DNA from: Apteryx mantelli
Lineage: Eukaryota; Chordata; Aves; Apterygiformes; Apterygidae
Assembly (NCBI RefSeq): GCF_036417845.1
Contig: NC_089983.1
Coordinates: forward strand, 16,521,207 to 16,585,206
Reading direction: 5' to 3'
DNA length: 64,000 nt
Shown here: positions 1-12,000 of the stretch, piece after piece
Numbering within the stretch: position 1 is the stretch's first letter
Layout: each line of letters begins with the position of its first letter
The notes under the pieces: generated by a model
What the model was told of the DNA's origin: nothing
The model's database searches: none
Seen by the model: only the letters and a program-made list of their open reading frames with translations
Program-made: the position numbers and the translations under genes

Positions 1-20
1 TTCTTTACTTCTCTTTTCAG

Positions 21-89
21 TAACGTTGAATGTATAAAACTCTTGCAAAGCAGTGGAGCAGATTTTAATAAGAAGGACAAATGTGGGAG
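21..89 (+). CDS. ANKRD44: ANKRD44 exon a (first in window)
   Basis: A 69-bp exon after a pyrimidine-rich acceptor (ttctcttttcag) and before the donor gtacgt. It starts with the last base of a split codon whose first two bases lie upstream of the window. It encodes half an ankyrin repeat, from [15 protein letters not shown] to KDKCG, and ends two bases into an Arg codon completed by the next exon. Confidence 0.93.
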
Positions 90-3000
90 GTACGTAAATC
101 ATAAAGCTCATTTGAAAAAAAAAAAAAAAAAAAGTATCAGGCAAACAAGAAAGACAACCTTGGTCTGGAAATCATAGGTTCCATGAAAAACACTAAACAG
201 TAAAATAGATTGGCCTTCCCTACAGAACTCGGATGCGGCAGTTATATGCCAAACAGACAGGTGCAGACTTCATTAAATACATAAAAACCAAGCTCACCCT
301 CTTGAGTTTTCAGTTTTAAAAATAACACAGGCTTATTTTTTTCCTTATTGCTTTTCTTACTGCCTAGATTCTTGTGCTTTTGTGCCCAAGACAGCACCTG
401 GGTAAAGATGGAAAGGATTGCTGCTATTTGATATACTTCCTAGTTTTTTTTTCCCTATATGAAGTGTTGCCATTAGTGTTGCTATGCCAGGAATGGATGC
501 AGAGATTTCACTCCCTGATTGCTCCAGAATATTTGTTCAGCATTTTCCCATATTTTTTTTTAAACAAAGCCAAAGTTTTCTGAAGCAGGAACCTAGTCAT
601 TCCCCAAAACCTCAGAGTGAACTTAGAACATGAGAAGAGCTGTAGCCCACTGAATAGCATCACTTGACTTAGCACACTGCGTCTCATGTGATAGCAGATA
701 GTGCCATCACGCAGTTATCCGTCACCATTATGGCCTTACCACCCCAGAATAGGTACCGGCACAGTGTGCTTAACTTCCCACGCTGCAAGCCATCTGGTGG
801 CTTCAAAGGCTACTCATGGCATGGCAAGCTCAGGAGGTGCGCAAGTTTTGCCAGGACTCGGGCAGGATGGTAAGAGATGCGGGCTTGTCTTGCCATCTTG
901 AAATTCAGATAAATAAGTTACTCTTCTGCCTACCCTCCCAAATGTTAAAAATGGATACCCATCTTTAAGCATTAGGTTGTCTAGGGTCTATCTGAAGATA
1001 TTTCCAAATTGCAGCTGTTTGAGAGAACCCAGCATAAAACTCCCATATCAGCAAACGGTTCCCCTTGCCCATGTTATGTATGAGAATGAAAAAATGAGCA
1101 CTACAGTGAGCTTGCGCAAAACTGAGTAGCAAGCAGTGTTTTTTAAAGCTGTGGGGTCACCCTGTCTAGTGATCAGGCCTTTTCCATTTTATCAGGGATT
1201 GCTCTTTGTCATCCACCCTCAGTTGTACCAGTGAGGTACAAAAGCACTGCAAGGAGTTTAGGTTTCTTCCTCTAAGCCCTGCAAACCTCGATGGGTGTGT
1301 GTACTTCTGCAGGTTGCTTTAGGTCGGTGAGGAAGGTGAATTCCAGGTAAACTGTTGAAGACAGCAGCTGTGTTGGAACTGAAGACACTGCACAGGTCCT
1401 CCTTAAGTACTCATGGTGTTACTTATTTCAGAGAGAAAGTAGTAAATGTGCTGAGAGGTTAAACGTGCTCGTTAATTCTTTGTCAGATAATTTTTGCTTT
1501 TGTCATTATACTAATGTAAATGAATTACAGCTGAAAGGTTCTGGCCTGGCTCGGGCATTTTGTGTGGCATTGCTTGGTGGAGGGGCAGTAGTGGTTGTTA
1601 GTCATATCCTCTAAATATACGCACTGGAAGTGTGCCAAATATTTCAATAAAAATGAAGGCATTCTTCTGTCCCATTTAAATGAAGCAGGTTCAAAAGTGA
1701 ACTATTCTTTGGCTGATTTTTTTATCTTACAGCTTCCCCCAAATAAAAAGTAGCTTATTTTAGGGGACAAATTAATTGGATTGGTTGAGGACTTTTGCGT
1801 AGCAGAGGGAGCCTTTGCAAATTTCAACGCTTTGGAAATTGTGCTAACAACATGAGCTCTCTCTGAATGACATTCAGGCTTTGCATGGCGAGTGCCAAGT
1901 GTGTGGCATGCTGAACTTTCCTGCACAGTGGATCTTTTCTTGGATTTTGGAATTCCTCAGAGGGACAGGATCACCCCATGTTTCTGTCACGGTCCGCCTC
2001 ATATGTTGCAGAACTGCGCTGTGATGATTTTGGAGTTAAATCCTAACTCCAGTTTCATTGTCTGAAGGGGGCTGCCTCTGTGGGCTAACGCTGGGCAGCT
2101 GAAGCTCTTCAAGCAACTGGCGCTGAGCCTTAGGCAGAGGCAGGTTTAATGACTAAGACACGCTTCCCCTGTTATGCTGAATAGCACTGCATAGCAGGTG
2201 GATTATCAGGCTGCAGCTAACTCAAATTTAATTCTGTTCTATGGGCAAAGAAGCTTTTAAAGCCTCGATTATGTGTGCATAATAAAAAATAAAAGCGCAA
2301 CAGTACTATGAAAATTCTGCATAAACAGATGAGTTTATATGTGTGAGTGTGTAAAAAAAAGCAACTGTAAGGAAGGGGATAATAAAGCCTAGTTCAGCTG
2401 CCTGTGGAAAAATGTGTGGCAGTCAACTCCAGTTCTCATGCATAAAGTGTACATTTGAACAACCTTGGGTTAGAAAGAGCTTAATCTGCTCCCATTTGGG
2501 AATATTCTTGAGGCAAGAGAAAGGCTTTGTGTGTCTCCAGGACATAGGTTTTGTTGTTTTCTTTTTTGGGGGTGGTAGGAGAAGGATTTACTCTATAGTT
2601 ATCTTTGAATTTCTTTAAGGTTTGTTCAACCCTGAAACTTAAACAGGCTCAGGAATAGGTGTAGCCAGCACTATGGTTGTGTTAGGTGTGTGAAACATCT
2701 GCAAAGTGAAGTTGTTAGGAATAAGCTTTCCTACGCTCCTTGTGGGCAGCAGTTCCAGCTGAATGATGTGCTGTGAGGGACACTGTGCTTTGCTCTGCCG
2801 CCTCCCAACTGCAAGAAAGTCACGTGTATACAGAGCAACAGCAGAGGCTTTCATTGGGAATAAGTTGTTTGCAAGCCATGGATGGAGGGTCCCTATGCTA
2901 CTAGGCTTGGTGGGAGCAGTATTCTTCTTGTAGGAGCATCAAAACCTCATATTAACACAGTATTTTGTTAAATTTGCATAACTTTGCATTTCAGTGTAAG

Positions 3001-6000
3001 AACATAACGACCTGGTATTGTCACTTGGAAGTCTGTGCGAGTGCTACAGTTAAGATTTATTTTTATCACCCATGCTGTGTATGAGAATCTGAGCTAACGA
3101 GTTGCACTTGCATTCCAGGACACCTCTGCACTATGCAGCTGCAAATTGTCATTTCCACTGTATTGAGACACTGGTGACAACGGGAGCCAACGTTAATGAA
3201 ACAGATGACTGGGGACGCACCCCTTTGCACTATGCTGCTGCTTCTGACATGGACCGCAAGTAAGAAAGCCTATTTGTATTTCTTGTTTAGTGTTCTGCTA
3301 GATCAGCGTCATGCTACTATCTTCATGCTGCAATGTCATTTGAACCAAAAAATAATCAAGCTAGCAAGGGGATTCCCCTCAGATGTACGCACAGCTCCAT
3401 ACTGAATTGCTCCGACTGTAAACCAAGTCCCCAGATGAGGTGGTATTTCAGCTACATAGTTTACCTTTGAGGTGACGCACAGTTTTGCAGTGTTGCCACC
3501 TTGTCCTACTGAACTGTTCTCCCAACAGTTTGTCTTCTGTTTTCCTCTGTGTGGTTTCCTCACAAGAGGAAGATCAGAGAATTTTCTGCATGTGCTCCGC
3601 CATCCCGTTGGAAGGGAGGGAGCAAGAGGCAACAGGAGGAGAGGTTTTTCCAGATGGACTGTAGCAACAGACAGACATCTGCCGTTCTGACAGACGTGCT
3701 GGCAGAAATGGGATAGATCTATCCATCGACCTCTCCACTCTCAGAGCTCATAAAACATTGACCCTCTCCCAGCTAGGTTGCTTTTTAGAGATTTTAAAGA
3801 CAGAGAGGACAGAATGCAGTGCTGGTCTTGTGGGAAAGGGCTGGAAGGGGGGATCGGCTGCAGAGCTTACAAGTTCTGTGGTTGGTCACTGCAATTTCTA
3901 ATTCCCAGTTTGTTGCATATTTTGGCAATCACTTCTTTCTACTGTGTAAAACACACTCAGTTATCCTATTAGTTCTCTCTTGAAACTATTAGCCGCCTGT
4001 ATTTATTTTAGATCTTCCCAAGCTTCTCTTACTTCCCTGCCTCTTTCCTTCAGACTCCAAGGGACTATTTTCTTTGATTTCTTGTATAGTGAGGTCTGGT
4101 AAAATGTTTGGCTTATGGTTCTTTTCCAGCATAATACTACCTCAGAGCCCCTCCAGGAAGTCTTCTGCATAACCTCATGGTAGAAGTTTGGATGTCATAG
4201 CAGAACATCATTGGCTTCTTAATCATTTGCTGCAATAATACCAATATCAGAAGCTTCTTCCCTGTCACCCTTAAACCTGAATAGCGCTGAGTAGCAAGCA
4301 GCAGGATCTTCAAAGGACTGTGCTTGCTGCTACTAGAGAGGGACTTTCATGGACAGTGCAGAGTAGGGTGATATGAAGGCTTTTGCCACTGGATGTTTCT
4401 AATTCTGTCCTGTCACAGAGAGTTGTTACTCTTGGTGTTGAGAACTGTGATTCAGCGTGTTGTTTTTCAGCCTTTGGCTCTCCGTAGATGGGGCTCCTGC
4501 ATGTAAACAAGCCTGATTTTGTAGGTCAGCATAGTTTTTTCTGCTGAACGGGGACAAACTCCCAAGGTCAGGCAATTTCAGTCCAAAGTGCACTCAAAAT
4601 TTCTAACTTTGGATGCGGGCAATTTAAGTGCAGGGAGAATTCTTGGTGTAACAAGAATTGAGAGGCTGACCTACTGCTTCAGTTGTGTTGGTAGCTGTTG
4701 TTGCTTATGGTCTTCAGAATGAACGTACCCCTTTCTGCAGGGGAAGGCAGGGAGGCAATTTCATTAAATAGATAACTAGAGTTTCTGAGTATCTATTGTT
4801 TCTACAGATCACCACTTATTCTGTTCAGACACTCTTATTTTGGGATTTCACTGATTCGTAGTTCCTTGAAAGCAGTTATAGGTAGGACTTTCACCTGTTA
4901 TGGGAGATGTTTAAAATCCTGGTCAATGCACAGGTATCTCCTACTATTGTCAGAGCTTTGAACAACTGTGTTGATTCAGCATAGCATGTGAGCACCTTCT
5001 GTGAGCTTACCAAATTAATATTCAGGGGGTTTTGGTATTGATAAATAAGTTTTCTTTATGAGGCAGTGGACGTTAGACAGACCCTGGGTTTGTAAAACAA
5101 ACCATATTGCTACTTACCCATGCGAAGAATGTCAAATCTTGATATGAGAAATGGGAAACTGAACATTAAGGAAGGTATGTACATACTGTTCTGCTTTGTG
5201 CAGAATCCAGTCTGGAATATGTATGTTATATAGGAATTCAGATTAGCAAACTGTACTTCTACAAACCTTTTAAGCCACAAATTTGTGATGATTCAGAATA
5301 GTTTGGAAGTATATATTCTGTGGTAGCCTTGGTGGCCAAGTAATGTCTGTGTAAAGATTGTAATCCTCTGCCAGCTGTCCATCTGGCTGGGATGCATGGC
5401 TGCCAAAAATGGGCCAGGCGTGCAGGAATACTAAGATATACTCAGCTCTGTAAAGAATCTGACTGGGATATCCTTGCAGGGTTGCCAAGTATTTCACAGA
5501 ACGTGAGAAGAGTCAGCAACAGAGCTAATGCAGAGTCAAGAGAGACTAGGTTAGTATCAGTGTCTCAGTTTCCCAGAGCTCCAAATCTCAAATATTAGAG
5601 AAGCACAGCGGGTTCCTGTAGGAAGAAGCAAGCCATGGTAACCCTGAGTTGCTCTCTGCAAAGGAAACAAAAGACAAGACACAAGGGAAACTGTGAGATT
5701 ATAGAAAGTGATGATCAAACTGTTTTTGGCAGAAATCAGAGCTTTACGATTTTTTGTTCTTTTTGTTTGTTTGTTTGTTTGTTTGTTTGACGTTGACTTG
5801 CCAGATGATAAACTGCCGTGTTGTAGGTGTCTCCCTTGTTTGGAAAACTTATTAGCTGCAGGCCCATGCAGTGCACACATTTACCTTTGTGATTTTTACT
5901 GTTGACTGGAGATCAACTGAAGGCAAGATTGGGGATGGGTGGCAGACGGCATCAAAATCACTGACGTGATATTTTGAAAATAAGTTGCATTTTTCTGTCC

Positions 6001-9000
6001 TCTATGTTAAGAAGAAAGAATATTTTAGGTAACTCCCATGAAAATGCTGAAGAACTTGAAAGAGCCAGTGAGATGAAGGAAAAAGAAGCTGCATTGTAAG
6101 TTTGGAGTCAATACAGCAGTTAGACTCCATTTCTGGAGAACGCCACTGCTTTGGGCTGCAGTTTATGCTCCCTGTTTTGCTCATTCATTGCTCTGCTAAA
6201 GAGAACGCTTAGCATTAATGAGGGCTAACCTAAAGAAAAAAGCTTTCTGCTCTTCTCTGTGACCATATTCCTTAATATTTCTGTTTCTCTGCTTGTTGCT
6301 CTTTCCTAACTGAAAATGTGCTGATTTACTAATTTAATAATTCTTTAGTATCATGCACTTATTTTAATGTTTTGCGCTGGCTTTGTTTGTTGCAAAGAGA
6401 AGTTGACCAGTGGCTTCCACAATGTCTTTGCTCAGTCTGACGTTTTCATCTAGCTGCTTATTATTTCCTTGTTTTAAAATTCCTTTTTTTTTAATATGAT
6501 CGCCTTACATTCACTATGAATTTCTAGCTATGGAAGAAAGCAATAATAAGAAAATTATAATTTCTTCAAGATGAGAGGAAAAAAAAAAGCCACGAGCTAT
6601 TAAGAGCAGAAGAGATCCTTTGAAAAATATGTAGTTTTAAAGACATTTCCAACAAAGAAATAAATATATTTATATACATACATGCCAGGAAAATAATTAG
6701 GATAAGCCCTTATTTTTCAGCTTACCACCAGTATGTGTTTGGAGACCAATGGTTTGATCAGTGAGTTTTTACATATTATAGTAACAATTCTAGCTCTCCT
6801 GAATTGGGTACATCATGGTACAGAGAAATGTAGTTTTCTTTCTTGTTTTGTAATAAAAAATCATTTTACAATCTAGAGTGACAGCAAAGGCTGAGCTGAA
6901 GGCTGTTTTTATAAAGAAGATCTTCAAAGATGATCAGGGATTTCCTGTATAAAAAATTTGGCAAATGTATATAGGAACAGCTGGTGAAAGCAGGGAAACC
7001 CATAAGTGATTTAAGGTGCTGTTAGAAATACAGAATTAACTGTCAGTCTCCAGTGTCACTCCTAGTAGTGGCGGGGAACGAGTCTGTTAAATATTGTGAG
7101 CTGTCCATTAAACTAATAAATTGTTCCCAGGTGTCTAGAGTTCCTGCTTCAAAATGATGCCAATCCATCCATGCAAGACAAAGAGGGGTACAACACGGTG
7201 CACTACGCCGCTGCATACGGGCACCGACAGTGCTTGGAACTGGTGAGTGTGCTCAGGACGTACACGCTGCTGTGGTGAACTCCCCTGAGTGGTTGGTTAT
7301 TCTCCGAGTTCTTTGGATAGTCACAAAGCTGTAGATACCTGCAGTGTGGTGTACTAAAGTCAAATACATGCAACCAGGTGTAGCTTAACTATGTGATAAT
7401 CTTGATAATCCGGTCTTTGTTTAACAAGGTTATGCTTACATGTTGTGTTTTAGTGGAGCTTGTGTGTGTTTAAAATGGCTCAAATAATTTTTAACTGTGA
7501 TCAAAATATTCCTTGTGAATGTGCCAGTCATAGAGGATAGTTCCCAGTGCATGACAGTGTATGTGCCTTTTGTAGATGTCATGTTAACTAACTTGCATAC
7601 TGAGAGAGTAAGTAGCTTTTGAATGATGTGTGTTGTCAGCTGCTTACCTGCGGTGTCTTTTTGCCTCTGATGCAGCAGTAGCAGCATTGATAATTTTACC
7701 ACAATCAACATTAACCTTGTACGCAAACATAATTTTCACTTTTTTTTAATCCTGCATGAGTGATTAGAAATCGCATCTGGCAGAAAGCCAAACATTTTTT
7801 GCCAAAAATCGGATTTGCAGGATGTGTAGAATGGGTTCAGAGAAGTTTGAGAGTTATAAAGCAAGTGTCATGAAGATGGAGGTTAACTGAACTGCTTGAT
7901 GCACATTCAGAGGGTGATACCCCATTATTGTGTCACATATAAGTAGTCTCTAATTCCTTTAAAAAAGATATAATTAGAAAATTATACAGATATTCAGACT
8001 TTAGTAAGAGTAGAACTGTGTGCTGTTTTAGTGTTTTATGTTTGGTTCCTTCTTTGTTTAACGGGCCAGAGTACTTAATTATTAAAAAGGATTTCTGCAC
8101 AACACACACTGCTTTCATACCACACTTATCAGTGATGGCAGTTACTGCTACCGTAGGAGAAATACTGCTGTTGGCCTACATCAAGGTCACAAGAGCTGGG
8201 AGATGTTGACCTGTAATCAGACCAGGGCAGCCCTGGGTCAGAATTTCAGGAGAGGCGTTAAGCCTTTTTAGCTCCCACCTGCAAGCACATTTATTTAGGA
8301 CGCTTAAAATATCACTGCTCCTTTGTTGCTTGTGGCAGCTGCTTGGCCTTTCTGTGTTCAGAGCCTTCTCCTGGAGTTGTTCTTGCACAATCCTGCCCGT
8401 GGGGATGGAGGGGCTTGCTGCTGAGCCTGGTGTGGGTTTGGAGCAAAAGCAAATGCTCTCAGTATTTGAAGGGTGTGTGTATATATAGAGCAGCCTCCTT
8501 TGCGCTGCATACTAGCCTACGCTTGTATGGCTGCAGCAGTATGTATCGCTGTCATACCCGTGTCTTATCACCAGGTTCTTGCAGGACCTGCACACAGAGA
8601 GCTCTCCGTATGAGTGTCTTCTCCGGGGGATTTTCTTTCAGCCTTCGTATCATAGTCCCTATGTGCCACTGGCTACAGAGAGGGTGCAGAGCAAGGTCCC
8701 CTCTCTTTTCTTTTCCTTGTTGCTGGGCACGTTTTCCGGCAATACATCGATTACAGACAATAGCCTGCTATTGAGGCTCGGTGTTGCTTAGGCACGCTAG
8801 GCAAAAGGAAGACCTGGGAATGCAGCGTGTGTCAGAGGTGCTGAGTATTTCTTTAATTTAGAAGGCTGAAATGCAAACTGTGGGCCAGAGACAGCCATGC
8901 AGCAAGTGCTCTGTTTGGACAGAGAAATTCCATGTTTCTGTATGTTAATCCTCCCATATTTGTGCCTATTGCTGCAGCAGAGAAACCAAAGGCATGTATC

Positions 9001-12000
9001 ATTTGCAGAGTTACAATCATACATCTATTCTGTGTACAGCTGCAAAGGAAAACTGCCATGAATTTTAGCCTTTTGCATGCAAAGGACTGCTATCATGTAT
9101 TAGACTGTCTACCTGAAAGTTTTATGGGGACCAGGATTTTGCTATTGGTGTTAAGAGGCTGGCAGGCACATCACTTTATCTCTGGAATACAAAATTTATA
9201 TGTACTACAAAGCGTTTGTGCTTGATTAACAGTAGCACCAGAACTTGTCATCTTTACAGCCCCCATCAGAAGCAGCTGATTTCATATTATTCATGTGAGA
9301 GTTTTCCCTTAGTTCTAGTGAGTTACTGAGTCCTGAGTTTAATAACTAGTTATACTTAGTAACAGTGACTGATTGATTAATACAGGCACCACCTTTACAC
9401 TGTTCTTTCTTGCATTGCTTTGTATTCATTGTGACAAGAGAGCTGGGACCAAAGTCTTGAGTAGCTAAAAGTGCAGTGGGTATGAAATGGAAATAATCTT
9501 CGTGCCTGCATTTATTCAGTTATTCCAAGGTGAGAGTCTCTGGCGCTGAGAGTATTTCACATCAATTGTCAATTGATGATAAAGCATCAATCGTCAATGA
9601 TCTCATCTGATAAAGCAGCATCTTCTGTAGACATCACTACCTCACAACGTAATCGAATTGTTTTTGAGGGAGTTATGGTTATTCGTGGCTATTTGAAGAC
9701 TGTGCCTAAAAGGTACAGTGAGAATTCCTGTGGGCCAGGTGGAAAGGACCTCACCGCGCTGCCGCGGGTACCTGGTGGTTCGGCTGCCGCTTCCTGGGCT
9801 CTCTGTGGCAGACCTATGGCAAGGATTTCGTCATGAACCATAATCTTTATTTCTGGTAGCTGTTAGCCACAGTACATTGACTGCTGTAGTTATTCAGAGT
9901 TAAATGAAGCAGCCGCTAAGTTTTGCTTGCTTCTAGGCATGACTTTTATCTATAAGCCCCTTCTTTTCCACGTAGGCAGAGAGAACAGTAAAGTCATCAA
10001 ATGCCATCTTATTCCTCAAGCCTTCTGTTTGTCTGCTTTGGCAGCTAAACTAAGGGAGATCCAGCAAATTGCAATACCCCTTGTGCCTTATCCCTCTCCT
10101 GAGTAACACTGGGCTCTCCTCCTTCCCGGCCCAGGCCCTGCCGAGTGCAGTTAGACGGCTGGGCTGGCTTTGAGCGCTGGTGTGCAGAGCAGGTGCTCCA
10201 GGGCAGCTGCCCGGGTCCGGGGCGCACGTGGCTGGATTTACTGCTGCGTCTTAGGGATGCTTCTCATTTTTGTTTTTCTTCTCTTCAGTGCTAATTCAAA
10301 GGGGAATGAGATTCACAGTATTTCTAGCTGCTCTTACTGAAGTATTTATCTCTGGCACCCATTTTAAAGGAACAGTAGGAGCCCAGCAGCCTTGATTCCA
10401 ATATAAACATGTCTGTAGATAGGAAAGGAAACTTCTTGTTTGGGCTTCACGATGACACTTTTTTTCCCTAGCGCTTAAATCAGTCTGATGAAATGAATTA
10501 TAAAAAGACAAATGAATTTAGGAGTCTTACATAAAAATGCTAACTTAGAACCATGAATAAGATATATCCCAGGAACTCTGACATATAGAACACTTTTTCT
10601 AAAAGATTTCCAATCTTTTCCATCCTGAAGAAGAGATTTTCAGGCAGGATTATTGAAATAAAAACATTATTTTTCAGTGCCAAGTTAACTGTTACCTTAC
10701 TGTCTTATCTTTTTAGTAAATATTTGCATTTTATTACTGATTGGTCATAGATGGAAGTATGTAGGAATTATTCCCCCTAGAACAAGACAGTTCTTTACAG
10801 GCATAAAAATGTCAGAGGAAAAGTTCATATAAAATATGAAGCTCTAATTCTGGTCAAAACTAAGACAAGGTGGATGCAAAACTGAGGCAGATTTTACAAG
10901 TCAGATAATTAATATTTCCCTCATGCACTTTGCCAAACAATGAGGAAAAGTTGGGAAGAAGATACCCTGTGGGATTTGATTCTTTCCCTTGTTTCAGGGT
11001 CCACCAAATGAACTTTTCACATATGAAAAATTCCAGTGGGACTGCTCTTGTGCGTAAAGTTAAGCAGGGAACATATTGGTAGTAAATGCTTGTAGGACAG
11101 AGGCCTTAATCAAGAAATGAAACTCTTTCAGTGTTCCAGAATACATGGAAACTTATCAAGGATCTTGTAAGATTAGTTATTTTGGGGCCTTTATGACTCA
11201 TATTTAAAATATCCTACTTTAAATAAATGGTTACTTTTAAAAAGACATAAAGAAGAAGATGTAGTATCAAATGAAATTCCCTTAGCTGAGGAATCTGGTC
11301 TGTGCTTTAAGCATGATAGCTTCTCAGCATTACAAAGTATTTATATATTTGAGTACAGTTTGGGAAAGACTGATTGATTTATGAATTTTTTTTTTTGACT
11401 TTTTGGCTTTTGTGTTCAATGTGAGTCCAATACCTTTGGAGGAATTTAACTAAATTTCTGTGTGGAAAGAGGAGTGGTATTAGGAGAAATAAAGAACAAG
11501 AATGAAAAGGTCATATCCTCTGACCCAAACAAATGAAATTCGTGTGTTCGACCACAGTTTTCTCCTTGAGGACCCTTAGGTTGTCTGGGATATTAGTGGG
11601 GTAGTTGTCCTGCAATGAATGACGTGACGTAGCTAAAAAGAGGAGAGTGAAAGCAGATTCTTGAATTCTTTCTGCATCTGTGATGAGTCATTTGTGAAGG
11701 CTGAATGGTGGCACGTGTGCTTGCAAGCAAGTGAAACGCAGTCTCTTCCATCTGCTTTTGTACTTCCCAAAATAACCTCATGTTTGTTTAGACTGGGCCT
11801 GACTTCTTTAGTGGTCAGTAGTCAAGGTTATCAGTCAAGATCAATAGCTGATGTTTTAGAGCTGGTAGCATTACTGAACTCTAGCAGTTTGAAAAAAAAA
11901 CGGTGTGTTTCATTCAAATAATCTCTTATTGCAGAATCTTAATTGATCTGGAAAGAGTGAAATCTAAATTGTAATTTCACATTAAAACGCTGTCTGGAAG

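Noticed and set aside
8343..8774. 143-codon frame in the long ANKRD44 intron
   Set aside because: Cys/Ser-rich composition, no recognised motif and no good flanking splice sites.
9573..9836. 87-codon frame near the palindromic element
   Set aside because: No family match and low-complexity local sequence; the palindrome is more likely regulatory or neutral.
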